Source: Poecilobothrus nobilitatus
Taxonomy: Eukaryota > Arthropoda > Insecta > Diptera > Dolichopodidae
Length of the DNA: 64,000 bases
Reading direction: 5' to 3'
Assembly (NCBI GenBank): GCA_947095535.1
Contig: OX352774.1
Coordinates: 237,547,825 to 237,611,824 of the forward strand
Under the pieces are notes generated by a model. The model worked only from the letters and a program-made list of their open reading frames with translations, searched no databases and was not told the DNA's origin. Shown here one piece after another: positions 45,111-57,049 of the stretch. Position numbers and translations under genes: made by a program. Each line of letters begins with the position of its first letter. Positions within the stretch are counted from its first letter, which is position 1.

Positions 45111-47169
45111 AAAAAAATATTATGAAATTTTTCAAATATATTTTGGCAAATGTCCTAAAAACCTTTTTAAACAAAACTAATCAGAAACATTAAAATTTAC
45201 AAAAGTTTTGCATTAAGTAAAAAATACACATAATATACCCACAATTTATTTTTAAAATTTATTTGTCAATTATAGATAATTTTGACCTAAATTATTTTTC
45301 TCCAAAAAAAAAGAAAATACATATAACAAAATACACATCCTAATACATACTTACAATTAGTGAAAACACAAGTGTGTTGAAGAAATATTTATTTTTACAT
45401 CATCCGTCCACGTGTTTAAGTTTATAAATAATAAAAAAAATGCATGTATATATGTATATACTATATATATATATATGTATATACTAAACAATAATTATCA
45501 AATTATATAAATTCGAATATTATATTTCATTTTCTAAGTAATATTTATTTATAAGAATTTTATTGACGTATTTATATATGTATGTATATATTATTTCCTT
45601 TAAATTTCGTTCAGTGCCTAAAAATATGTAAAAATATTTACGAATAATTTTTTTTTCCTATTTAAAGTTTACATAAAGTTGTCACCATAACCATTATCCA
45701 AAATGTCATTATTTCATTAAAATTTTCCTTTTACTTTTTGTCTTTATATTTATATGATACCAGTGATACCTCTAATTTCCCCCATTTTCAATCCAAAGAA
45801 ATTCAATGGTCTAAAAAAATAAAAAAAAATTTTTTTTATTTATTTCAGCACTAGACTAAAAAAGAATATTTTTATTGTTCTTACCTTTCAATCATCGTGA
45901 ACTTGAAAAAGTGTTTAAATCGAAAATTTTTGTAATAGAAAAATAAAAAAAAAAAACAACAAAAACATAAATATTCTTCTTTTTTTACCCATAATAATCC
46001 ATATAAGGTGAAAATAAATTTTTTCAAACCTAAAATTCGAAACAAATATTTTTTTTTAAAAGGATAAATTAAGTAAATAATAATTAATAGTCTAGCTGAT
46101 AAAAAATCTGTTTAAGATTATGCAAAAAACAATTTTGGCTAAGTATACACAAACTTGGTATTGACCTTAAAATGTATATTAACACTTAACAGCATAAAAC
46201 TAGATTTCAAAAGTTAAATTTTTTCATAATTAATTTAGCGTCTAAATAAATCATAAGGACATTTCTTAGTTCTATTCATTTTCAAGAAAATAATAATAAT
46301 AATTTTTATTCATGAAAATCGGTTATGTACTTAATTTTGTGACCCACTGTATGGATATACAAAAATAGATTAGAATAGTAGCATATCATCCTGTCATCAT
46401 CTCGTCATCCCGTAATTATAATATGAACCTTTTTTTTTTAGCAAATTAAACACGTGCTATTAATTTTGTTTTTCATTATTTATTTGATTTTTATACTTTG
46501 TAGTAAAGTACTTTACTTTTATAATTTAATTTCCAATTAAATAATTTTTTAATCAGCACGAGGAAATTAAAGAAAATAAATTTGATAATAAGTGCTGCAT
46601 TAATACAAGGTAATACATTTAAAGAAACACTTAAAGAAAAATTGCCAGTGATTGGTTTTATTCATTGGAAAATTTCTAAAAATAGATGAATAGATACTCT
46701 GTAGATAAAATGAGTAGTAAATGTGTCTTTTATTTTTTTTTTTTTAATTTATGTAGAGTAAAAATAAAATCATCAGGTATTTTTTAGGTAAGCACCTATA
46801 TGAAATGAATATATTTTAAAATGCACTGCAGTTTTTTATATTACTTTGAGGTGGTGAAATTATCGAAATATATTTGTGATCTGTTTTTAAAAACATCAAC
46901 CCTGTTTTGTTAAAAACATCAACCCTGTTAACCAACCCAAAATTGAGCGCTTTTTAAGATTACTAGGAATGACCTTTCATATTTTGTAAAATTTTGATTG
47001 ATTTAATCAGTGTTTCAAATTCTCAAAATATAAGCTTCTCGTTCTGATTCAATGGATTACAATTTAATTTGTTCGAGTTTTAAATTCTGATTCGAGTTCA
47101 TCTTCAAATTGTAAAATGAATTTTCATTAAGTATAACAAATCAAATATTTCTTAATAAATTAACTTTAG
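45111..47169. other. AT-rich non-coding sequence
   Basis: No gene was supported. A 20 bp unit ttaaaaacatcaaccctgtt occurs twice with a 23 bp period (46887-46906 and 46910-46929). A ta/tgta-rich run lies near 45446-45484. Confidence 0.55.
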
Positions 47170-47184
47170 TTAACTGAATACTTT
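47170..47184 (+). repeat. 15 bp target-site duplication, left copy
   Basis: TTAACTGAATACTTT, repeated exactly at 47335-47349, immediately flanking the SINE. Confidence 0.92.
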
Positions 47185-47334
47185 TTGTTTTATTACATAG
47201 CCTTGCCTTTTCAGGCGTGACTGTAAATGTCGTAAGGGGGAATAACTCTTACGACGTGTGTAGGATTCGAACCCACACTCCCTCGATGTTTACAGCGATA
47301 TAGACGCTCTTACCCACTAGGCCACTGAGGCCCC
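47185..47334 (-). mobile_element. Complete tRNA-derived SINE, 150 bp
   Basis: Read on the minus strand it starts GGGGCCTCAGTGGCCTAGTG at the tRNA-like head, with a perfect A box (TGGCCTAGTGG, 47314-47324) and a perfect B box (GGTTCGAATCC, 47263-47273). A unique body of about 60 nt follows, then a short A/T-rich tail (gtaataaaacaaaaag). The body can form two hairpins: GTCGTAAG/CTTACGAC (47229-47255, 8 bp stem, 11 nt loop) and GCCT-GAAA-AGGC (47205-47216, GNRA-type tetraloop). Exact 15 bp duplications flank it, so both ends are defined. Pol III should transcribe it and a partner LINE in trans would mobilise it; the partner is unknown. Confidence 0.9.
47263..47324 (-). promoter_or_regulatory. 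Internal Pol III promoter (A and B boxes) of the SINE
   Basis: The A box at 47314-47324 fits TRGYNNARNNG and the B box at 47263-47273 fits GWTCRANNC at every position. Their spacing is in the tRNA range. Confidence 0.85.
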
Positions 47335-47349
47335 TTAACTGAATACTTT
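47335..47349 (+). repeat. 15 bp target-site duplication, right copy
   Basis: TTAACTGAATACTTT, identical to 47170-47184. Confidence 0.92.
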
Positions 47350-47639
47350 CTGAAACTAAAATTAGTTATAGAGCATAAAAACCGTTTTTGACACTGCTTT
47401 GCATTACACCAACAGAAAATATAGTATGAGCTTCACAGAAAAACAATTTCTTAAAATTCTAAAATATTTCGTAAAGTTTTTGAAATAGTTTGATAGTTTA
47501 ATAGTTTTTGATAGTTTGGTGCAACGAGGTCGATTATTTGACATATACTTAAATAAGTCACATATTATCTTAAATTTCTAAAGCATTATTAAATTTTATG
47601 AAAACAGCATATATATTATGGTTTTGGGTATATCTTAGA

Positions 47640-48480
47640 ATTGACACAGTCAACTCTACACTTTTCCTCGTTTTTAGCACATTTTTTTTGAAACTTTTGA
47701 AAAATTTGTTTATTAGTTTCACTCTGTACGTTCGTTCATCTTTTTGCAAAACTTCTACATGGTTTAAAATAAAACAATGTAATTTTAATCATGAATAGGC
47801 CTCTTAAAAAAATTAATGTTAAAGATCAACCTTTTTATGTTACCCCAAGTCCCTCAAAAGTTGGAAAAGTCCTATTTTCATATGTGTATATCTCAGCTTC
47901 CGCTTAACATTTATTCAATATCTTAAAAGTTCAAACGACATGGAGTTTGTAAATCAATTTTTTTAAATTTAGTAATTAAATAACGTAAAATGTATGTGAA
48001 ACCACAATTTTGCAAGATTTTACTTCCCTAATATCTTCCGAACACTTTTAGATAGAACCTTAAAATTTTGAGACAAGAAAGATACATGAGAATTAGCACA
48101 GTATTTAAATCATAACATCATTATTTATTATCATAAATCATTATTTCAGAAAAACCTTTTTTATTTTCCACTGCTTAACATCTATTAGAGGTCAAAAATT
48201 GAAAATTCTCTATTTTTAGACACCTGTAAATTGGACACTTGTACAAACTTTTTCAAGTTAAACTTAAAAAATCAAATCCTCCACATTATAATTTTACGTG
48301 CAGTAACAGCTTTTCTTAATTATATTGGGTTTCCTTAAAATTGAAAAAAGTTTCTTATTGATTTTTCATAATTTTTTCTTAATATTCACAAAATTCAAAA
48401 CTGCTTTTATTTTTTTCTTTTAAAAAATGCGCTACTTTAAAAATCTTTGGTTTTACATTCTACCGTGTTTATATTTTTTA
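47640..48480 (+). repeat. Family E, longest copy
   Basis: Order of landmarks: aaatttgtttattagtttca, tctgtacgttcgttcatc, aaaacttctacatgg, ggcctcttaaaaaaattaat, ccccaagtccctcaaaag, tatctcagcttccgctta, aacacttttagatagaacc, attagaggtcaaaaattg, tttagacacctgtaaattgg, agcttttcttaattatattg, and finally gctactttaaaaatctttgg with ttctaccgtgttt. It defines the family at about 0.84 kb. No TIRs, tail or ORF were recognised, so the class is open. The right end also seeds the tandem units at 27788-30005. Confidence 0.65.
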
Positions 48481-48753
48481 CGGTTTTTTAATTTTTATCG
48501 ACGAAAGAATATAACAATTTTCAATATTTTAATAAATAAAGATTTTCATTTTATTTTAAATTAAATTAATAAAAAATAAAAATAAAATAAATTTTATAGA
48601 ATTTTATTAAAAGATTATTCAATAAACAACTATAAATCATTATTTGATTAAAAAAAAAAAAACATTAAAATAAGTATATAATTTAATAAAAAATTAATAA
48701 TTATTACTTTGTTTTTATATAAATATATTTAGTACGATAAAATATTTAAAGGT

Positions 48754-48791
<38 letters not shown>

Positions 48792-49089
48792 AATTTGAAA
48801 TTTTTTATTCCATTTTTTCTTTTATTAAATTACGATGTATTTTCGAATTTAAAATAGATCTACAATCTACCAGAGCATAATAGATTTACAGCAAAAAATC
48901 GCAATGTTACTTATACGCCTTAAACAATTAATTTAAAATTACATTATTGCAGAATAATTAATACCTATAGGTTTTTACTAATATATAACAAATTGTGAAT
49001 ATAATATGTAAGTATGTTATATGAAAATATATGAAAAACCATTAACATATGTAAAATTATAAAGTTAAACCTTTAATTTTTACCTTTTG
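48481..49089. other. AT-rich non-coding sequence
   Basis: Nothing recognised apart from an AT microsatellite at 48757-48786. Confidence 0.6.
48757..48786. repeat. (AT)n microsatellite
   Basis: An uninterrupted run of about 15 AT units. Confidence 0.9.
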
Positions 49090-49230
49090 TTTCGAAAAAA
49101 TTTGTACAGCTGTCTAAGTTACAGGCAAAATTTAAATTTTTGAACGGTAATAGACCTTAAACAGGTGTTGTACAAAAAAAATTTCCGAGACAACTTACAC
49201 TAATTCTAAAATATCTAAAAAAAAAACCTT
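49090..49230 (-). repeat. Family E fragment
   Basis: It contains agctgtctaagttacaggc, tttttgaacggtaatag, aaacaggtgttgtac and gagacaacttacactaattc, matching 15175-15310 and 26200-26310 in order. Confidence 0.6.
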
Positions 49231-50050
49231 AAGAAAATATAGTGTGCAAAATAGAAAGAAAGCATACATTGCCGAATGGGGTGATATAAATAATTCATAG
49301 TATCGCTATCGTAACAACTTTATCAAATGATCAATGTGAAAATCGTGTCATGTTAATTTCAAATCACAAATAGTCGGTGATAAATTTTGTGCTACAAATA
49401 AAAATAATTCAAAAGTCTCTCATGGTGATAGTTGTAGTTAGTTTGTAGTTGAACAAGATTTAATAGTTGGTAAACGCTTTTATTTAATAGGGATAGTAAG
49501 CACTGAAATTGATTCATCTGGTAAAAATTAAATAGGAAATTGTAATTTTAGATTTTTAACTCGAAGTTTACGAACCATTCAATTTTACTAAGGAAATTAT
49601 TTCTGAAAATATACATATTAAAAATAATATATCTATTATAAGAACTAAGAAGTAGTTCAACTCTTTTTTACTAATATTAATACACTTTTTTTACAACAAA
49701 AAATTCTATTTGCAAAAGTGGGTACAATCTATTTTTCTTTGTTTCATATCCATTGTGTAATTAGAGTAAATGTATAAAAAGGTCCACTATAAATGTTTTT
49801 AAAAAGGTCCACTACAAATTTACATTGAGTTCCAAATTGTTCTAACATGTAGGTCTTATAAAAATTATTTTTGTTGTACTAAGTATGTTAATCTTGGATT
49901 TAATGATTGTTTATTAAGTTGATTTGGCTACGACCCATTAATACGTTCTGCTCCGTACTTCACCAACTTCAAAACATTTTTCTAACGATTTATTTGTATT
50001 TTTACACATGGATTTTATTATCTTAAAGAAAAGTGATTAGGATTTTTAAA
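49231..50050. other. AT-rich non-coding sequence
   Basis: No gene recognised. At about 49775-49818 aaaaaggtccacta(t/c)aaat is duplicated in tandem with a period near 27 bp. Confidence 0.55.
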
Positions 50051-50200
50051 ATGTCGATTCGTTAAATGTCAACTCTCAAAATGTCGACTCTCAAAATGTC
50101 AATGCCCAAGTCGACATTGCGGGAGTCGACATTTTGCACAAGTCGAGATTTTGAAATTGATATTTTGCGAGTCGATATTTTGAAAATCGACATGAATTCC
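50051..50200. repeat. Inverting 15 bp minisatellite
   Basis: The first four units (50051-50065, 50066-50080, 50081-50095, 50096-50110) are variants of ATGTCGACTCTCAAA. From 50111 the array continues with five to six 14-17 bp units of the form TCGACATTTTGNGAG, which is the reverse complement of the same motif. The array flips strand at about 50110 and can fold on itself. An open frame across it (from 50066) reads STLKMSTLKM... and later RVDILKIDM, which simply translates the repeat. No protein function is proposed. Confidence 0.85.
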
Positions 50201-51699
50201 CCGACTCTAAAGAAAATTCATGACAGATTTTTATTAAGCTCTATTAAACCGTCCCGATCGGTGTGGCTATCAAAAATATTTTTTAAATGTGTTGTTGTAT
50301 ACTACTTAAAGCATTTTACCGATTCAATTAAAACTGTGTAAAAGCGATATTTATTAAAAATAAAAGCTACTACAATAATTTAGTTACGATCTCTTGTTGT
50401 TCAGATTAACTTTAATAATTGCAGTAGTACTATTCTTATTAGCATAGAATATAGATTTATTTTGATACATATAATCATCAAATGTTAAAATTTTTGATCA
50501 AAAATTAAAATTTTAAAAATTTTTCTCTTCCTAAACCTCTAAAACCATTAAATTTTTTTAGGCAACGTCTGTTAACCCTACTAGATGTAACATAAATAAT
50601 CCCTGTATACGATAATATTTCAAGAAATTAAAACTCTTCATTAGAATAAAAAGCGATTTAGTGAACGCCCTGTTAATACTCCTTTTAGGAGTAGAAAGGA
50701 AAATAAAATTTTTTTAAATGTTACACCAATGAAGACGATATACTATCTATAATCAGTTTCCTATAGCTATACCAACATGGTAATTCGACATAAGTATATA
50801 AAGATAATAAGTTCAGTATAAGTATATGAAGGTATAATTGATAAAAAAAACTTATGGTATAAGAAGATATTTGATCAAAAAACGTATAGGTATGTTTAAT
50901 ATTATTTTTTTTTAAATATTGTGATTAATAAAAAATTCCCAAACACAAAAAACAAATAAAAATTTTTTTTGTTTAAACTTTAAACAAAGAAATGTGGTTA
51001 AAAATTAAAATTTTTTGTTTGATAATTAAAAATTCCAAAAATCCACAAGAGAAATTTGATATTTTTTTTTTTTTAAACACAAAGAATTTATTTTTTTACA
51101 AATGATTCAAAAACTAATTTTGAGACATAACTAAAAATAATAAATAAAACAACTAATTTATCATTATCAAAAATGGTTTAGAGGAATTTTCTTAGGAAAA
51201 AAAAATAAAGAAATTTTTCAGAACATCACATTACATAAATCATTTGAAACAACTATCTATAGATACATTTCTTTAATAAATTATTAATGAACAAGAAAAA
51301 ATTTTAATCGTTTGCTTGATGACAGTTTATTTATTTATTAATTTATTTATTTCATATTTAAAATTCAAATAAGTATTCAAATAATATATTTTGTAATATT
51401 GTTAGAATTCACAAAACTAACAAAAAAAAAGATACTTCAAATGTTAAAATTTGTCTATAATATTTCGAAATAAAGAGCAGAATTAGATTAAAAACGATTA
51501 ATTTTGGATATCAAAAAGCTGTATAATTTGCTCTTGTAATCTATACAAAGTTCATTTTTTTTTAATTAAGTTCCAAGGTTTTTTAAATTAAACTAAATCC
51601 TCATAAAAACATATTAAATATTTGAAATCTAAGCAAAATTTCTGTTTCTCATATGAAATCACTTAATTTTATCGAAACTCACAAAGGATTATTATTACA
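50201..51699. other. AT-rich non-coding sequence
   Basis: No supported gene or element. Confidence 0.6.
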
Positions 51700-52372
51700 A
51701 GACTGTGTTTCATTTGACTGTCTATCGTTGGAATGGATTTTATTTGACTGTATTTCATTTGTCTGTATAAATGTTACCTAAACCTTATCATCATTTTATA
51801 AGCAACATTTAAATATGCGCAACTATAAAAAGAACATATGATTTACTTTTCAACAATTCCAAAGTTTAAAATCTATTCTTATAAAATTAATAATAGATAC
51901 AGATTTAAATAACCCAACATTTAAGTACCAGAGGATACTGCCCCCCAAACCTCTGCTAAACAAATTATTGAAACACTGATTTTTAAATCAAATTCTAAAA
52001 TATTTCCTAATAATTGTTTTACATACATATTTCAACAACAAAAAGTTTTAAATAATGGAAGCTGTCTGGCTCTAAAATCCCGGCTAAACAAATTATTAAA
52101 ATCCTAATTTTGTACACATGTATGAAATTCTTACTAATTCGAAATTTCGTGTAAGAAACTTATAACCCTGATTTTCAATTAAACTTATAAAATTTCTCTT
52201 AATTTTTTTATATATGTGCATTTTATATATATACATACACAAAGAACTCATTTAAGTCCAATCGAATAAGATACAGTCAAATCGTACAGGCAACTTGTAA
52301 AAATCACTATCGTCCATGCAACTTCTAAAAATACAGTCAAATAAACTCCCAGGTAAATGGAATATAAGCAGA
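51700..52372 (-). mobile_element. Foldback-like family C element, longest copy
   Basis: The left arm (51700-51770) has units catttgactgtctatcg, attttatttgactgtattt and catttgtctgtat. The right arm (about 52268-52372) has the inverse: atacagtcaaat at two places, gtacaggcaac and caggtaaatggaatat. The core at 52130-52240 is the family C module in reverse (aaccctgattttcaatt, aaatttctcttaattt). Target duplications are unclear and the boundaries approximate. No coding capacity. Confidence 0.6.
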
Positions 52373-53117
52373 TAATTTAACACATTCCCACTTATAAAAT
52401 ATCCTTAAAATTAATATTTTTATTCAAATGCAATATTTGAAAAAAAAAAACAAAAATAGTAAAAATGTATAAACAAACAGTCAAAAACAATTAACCATAA
52501 CCATATCTTTTAATGTAAATTTATAACTCCCAATTTTTATGTTCAAGAAAATCATTAGATTTTCTCTCAAAAAAAATTAATTCAGATTCAAAACTCATTC
52601 ATGTATGAGTAATTATTATTTTAGAAACCAATGTTTCTAATATCAAGAATAAAATAAAAAAAAAAATTTAATTAGCTATGATATTTGGAAATTTATTATA
52701 ACCTTGGTATTGTTACATAAATTCAACAAACTTACATTTAAACATAAAAGAACATAATGAAATATTTTGAAAAATTACTTTTTAAGAATTTCTTCAACTG
52801 AATCATAAGTAGCTATAATACCAAATATAAATTCATTAGGAAGGAATAAATAAAATACAAAAAACCAAGAAAACAAAAAACAAAAACTATTTTTGAAAAA
52901 AATTATTTGTGGAAATTATAAGAAAATATTATTAAATTTTACTAAATTAATAATAGAATTTAATAAATTCATTATTCCCTGTAACAAAAAATCTAACAAT
53001 AATTTTAGACATGACTAAATTACAAAATTAAAGTATTTAATTGAAATTTAAATGAATTCTGGTGCCGTACGTACACAACATTTCTAAAATAAAATATTTT
53101 ACTTTGAATTTTTATTT
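52373..53117. other. AT-rich non-coding sequence
   Basis: No supported feature. Confidence 0.6.
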
Positions 53118-53784
53118 TTATACCCGTCGTATACACGTATGTTCAGTATAGTATTAAAAATTTGCCATTGCGTTTGTGACACTTTAAAGGAAAGGAACGA
53201 AATGGAATATTTTCATGGCACATCGACTGTTTGGCAACATTTTTATGTTGCATTAAGGTTCAGCAACATTTTCATGATGCAATATTTTAACTAAACGTAA
53301 CTTTATTAAAATTATTAGTTTTGCTATTTAAATGCAGCGAGTTCGACCGATGGGTTCGAGTAGCTGTCAAACAACTTTTTTCTCTATATGGAAAGAACTC
53401 AGTGTCTACTGAAGCTTGTTTTGTCTTATATTGAAGCTAGGTGTCTGAAATTTTGTGAAAATTTTTTTTGCTAAAGCAGCAACTATACAGGTAGATTGCT
53501 TATATTGGAATATCATTAAGCTAGGCATCTGAAATCTTGTAAAAGATAATCAAGTTTTATATAGTAATAACTTCTGTAAAATGTTTTTGGTTCGAGGCAA
53601 TAGTTTCAAATAGGTGTCGTAGAACTCCAAAATTGACCTAAAAATATCTTGATATATTAAAGTGAAATATCTGAAATTTTAGAAAAAATAATCAAGTTTT
53701 ATTGGAAACAGCATATATGTATTATATACGTTCATACGGGTACCCCATAGTTGATACAGTCTACTCTACTGCACTCTTCCTCGT
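53118..53784 (-). repeat. Dispersed repeat family A, copy 2
   Basis: The reverse complement parallels 1751-2511 over most of its length: acgaggaagagtgcagtaga, ggggtacccgtatgaacgta, aaaacttgatta, cctagcttcaatat, cagtagacactgagttcttt, gttgtttgacagctactcg, aaagtgtcacaaacgcaatg, and the outer ttttatacccgtcgtatac. It has the same internal subrepeat organisation. Having two fuller copies and two partial ones (3001, 43645) gives a first consensus. Confidence 0.75.
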
Positions 53785-54379
53785 TTTATATAATTTCAAA
53801 TAAATACAAACCACAATTTATTATATTTTCATTTAAGATTAATTCGGTTTAATTTGTGTTTTTTTTTTTTAATTAAAAAAAATATATTTTCCTATTTATT
53901 TATAATAATTATTGTGTATAGGAAATTTATAATATTAAAAATATATTTTTAGAATTAAAAGAAAAAAAAAAATATTTATATTTAATCAACTATATATAAG
54001 TATTTAGATTTAAATTAAATGCAATTTTTGTTAAAACATTTAAAATCTATTTTACATACAGGAATTGATGGATAATAAATAAACAGAAAGAGAAGTTAAA
54101 AATAATTTATTATTTATATAGTTCAGATTTTTTATAAGATTTTTGTGTACATTATAAACATGTTCATTTCATAATATCTGTAATATTAACCACATACTCA
54201 GAAAGTTTAAATATTGTATGAGTCTTTTAAATTATTTTACCTTCAAATCACAGAGAAGAAAGACTGACAGAGACAATTTTATAAAATAAATAATAATTTA
54301 TTGAAGAGACTATAGTTTATGGTTATCCTTCGTAATAAATATTTTAAAAATTTCGGTACCCGAATTATTTAAATAAATT
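53785..54379. other. AT-rich non-coding sequence
   Basis: No supported feature. Confidence 0.6.
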
Positions 54380-54381
54380 TA

Positions 54382-54598
54382 CAGGGTAATTCTGTTACTC
54401 TCTTGAATATTTATATGATGTAGGTATTTGGTGAACTAAAACGAATAAAAAATTGTTCGGTAACGGGGCCTATTTTTCTCGTTTCATAAGATAATGGGGC
54501 CAAAAGTTTTTAATTTAATTTACCTATATACTTGCCTAAAACTACGCATAATTAATTAATAAGTTTGATCCTTGTTGATAAATTTGATAATCACCCTG
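54382..54598. mobile_element. TA-flanked MITE, 217 bp (mariner-like)
   Basis: It starts CAGGGTAATTCTG and ends ATAATCACCCTG, giving inverted ends CAGGGT(A/G)ATT. A TA lies on each side (54380-54381 and 54599-54600), the duplication made by Tc1/mariner transposons. The interior is non-coding. A further CAGGGTAATTAAT end follows at 54611, also after TA, but without a visible partner. Confidence 0.65.
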
Positions 54599-54674
54599 TA
54601 TATGCAATTACAGGGTAATTAATATAATATGGGCGTTTATTTACGGCCACAGTATAAGCAAAAACAAAATTTAT

Positions 54675-54895
54675 TAACTGTTTATTTTAAGGAGTGTTTC
54701 GTCCTTCAACACTACTGGACTTTTTCGAAGCCTTGAAGTGCTTAATTTCTAGTCCTGACAACTCTAGAAATTTTATATAAATCATCTATGAAGTGTAAAG
54801 CTAATTTTAAAAAATTGTTTTTTTTTTTATTTTTCAATAAACTACTAAAGAGTCAAGTAGAGTTGGAGGATGAAAGACTTCTAAAATAAAATTTT
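54675..54895. repeat. Diverged inverted repeat
   Basis: Left arm gtttcgtccttcaacactac, then tggacttttt (54696-54726), pairs imperfectly with right arm aaagagtcaagtagagttgg, then aggatgaaagac (54847-54878). Weaker similarity continues outside (ttattttaagg and ctaaaataaa). It may be an old MITE next to the TA-flanked one. No target duplication was identified. Confidence 0.5.
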
Positions 54896-55989
54896 ACTAT
54901 CTATCAATTTTCTTAATAAATAAGGTAATTTATTTATTAAAAATAAATCAAACTATAACCATTATATATGGTTTCATTCAATTTTTGGGAAAATGTTTTT
55001 CTTTTTTCAAAATTTCATTAAAGAATTAATTCTTTAAGTTAAAGTTAATAAATTTGAAATTAAATTTAAATCGGAAATCTAATCTATATAAGAATTATTG
55101 GAAATTAATTATAATTTTTATTGTACAATAAAATATAAAATAGATTTACTATTTTGTTTTTAAGTACAAATAATCGTTAATTGACAACAAATTGATTTAT
55201 TTTTTTATCTACTATGAATAGATTCGAAATCAATACAATAAATAACCAGAACCAATTTAAGTAGAGTTATCAATGCATCCACAATACATTCATATTTTAT
55301 AGTATAAATAAAAATAATCGATAACTCACCTTCATAAAATAAATTAATAAAATTTACACTTCATTTGTTTTTTTTTTTTTTCAATTTAAAATAAATAAAA
55401 TAATTTGATATTTATTTTTAATATTTATTTTTATTATTATTATTTATTTATTATTTATTATAATATATAATATGATATATTAATATATTTTAAAATTTGC
55501 ATGGTTTCATAAAAAATTAATCAGTATTTAAATTAAAAAAGTACTAAAAAAGACTATTTATCATACAATACAATACAATACTACTCAGACCATGGGTCCA
55601 TTAGCATTTTAAAGTTAAACACTATTATTGTTTGCGGTCCTTTTACAGAGTAAACTACTCTTTTCCCAATAGATCAGCCTTTGAGAAAGAGTAGATAGGA
55701 GTAAGCACGGTTATATTAAATTTGGGTTCCATTTACCAACTACTTCCCCAATTGCTCTCACTATTCGCACACATTTGTTACATTTCAAGTAATTTTTTTA
55801 TTCAATTAGAATGCTTACAGATTATGGAAAAATTGAATGTACACTAGCTCGGCCAACGCATCATTGTGGTTAATTATTTGGCCTACAAGAGTTCTCAACT
55901 CTGAAAGTAAATTTTTTCACATTCTATATTAATCAAACAAAATATTTGCATATACTTAGGCTAAAAATTATATGAACTTTGATTTATCT
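54896..55989. other. AT-rich non-coding sequence
   Basis: No gene was supported. A less AT-rich stretch at 55585-55760 could be an old LINE part but gives no recognisable motif. Confidence 0.5.
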
Positions 55990-56260
55990 AATATTATTAT
56001 TAAATGTGGAAGCTCCTATATGGTTTAAAACTGATTTGTTGAAAACTTTTAAAAATTGTCACTTGTTGTGAAAACTACTAGAAAGATGCACATATCAAAT
56101 TTTTTCCCCTTTCTAAGCAATACTCTATTTTATAATTTGCACTTGTTGAACGAGAACCTTTTTAAGTTCGTATCAAATTTATCTTCCAATTATTCTCGTT
56201 TGTCCTATTATTCTAACATTTACTTAAACCTACACAAACATTTTTTTATAAAATACTAAT
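55990..56260 (+). pseudogene. LINE C-terminal tail relic (family L)
   Basis: The frame from 56056 gives SLVVKTTRKMHIS, then YNLHLLNENLFKFVSNLSSNYS. The family pattern is SFVVRTxRxWNSLP..FPxxYNLxxFKxNVYRFVSNLSS, so WNSLP is degraded. DNA similarity to 33690-33800 and 44970-45060 supports the assignment. It is truncated on both sides. Confidence 0.55.
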
Positions 56261-57047
56261 TTGATATACTAATCAAACAGACTCTAAGAATTTTTGACAT
56301 TAAAATTTTGAAAAGTTACTTCTTTAAAATTTTTTGGACAATGTTGTTTTGATTTACCAAAAAATTTTTTAAACGATTTCAATTTGTATTTGAATGGAAA
56401 TTCTTACGCCATTTGCTTTAACAAATCAAGGAACAGGATATGTTATAGAATTGCAAAATACTGCTAAATTTATAATTCTTTTTATTTTTTAACCTAATTC
56501 TGTACCTTTTGAAAGTTGTATAATTGTACGAGAATTCTTTTTGAAATTTCAAAATTAAATCTAAGTGTTAAAATTAGAATTTTCTGGAAAAATAGAATAA
56601 AAATATTATTTTACTATTGTAGAAATTTTTTTATAATAAATTTACAATATCAACAAATATGTTTCTAATAGATAAAAATAATCTCCATTTACATATATAC
56701 ATATATGTATATATATATAGATAGATATATATATTTATATTTTATAAATAATATTATTATGATTTCCACTTCAACAAATTTTATTAAAATTTTTCATTTA
56801 AAATAATTTGCATAATCTATATAGGGGGGTTTTTTGTTTAATTATAGAACCAAAACCACAGTTAAAAGGATACTAATTTTGAACTAAGTATTTATAAAAT
56901 TGAATTTTCAACATTAATTGACTACAGTTTTTAAAGTTTAAAGTCAACATATATATGTACATAATAATTGAATAAAATTCATCTAAAATATATTTTTATT
57001 TATATAAATACTATATAATATAATATACTCCATACCTAACTAAATTA
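56261..57047. other. AT-rich non-coding sequence
   Basis: A (TA)/(TAGA) run lies near 56695-56735. Nothing else recognised. Confidence 0.6.
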
Positions 57048-57049
57048 TA

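Noticed and set aside
50066..50341. 91-codon protein MSTLKMSTLKM...
   Set aside because: Its first half is a translation of the inverting minisatellite and the remainder has no recognisable domain.
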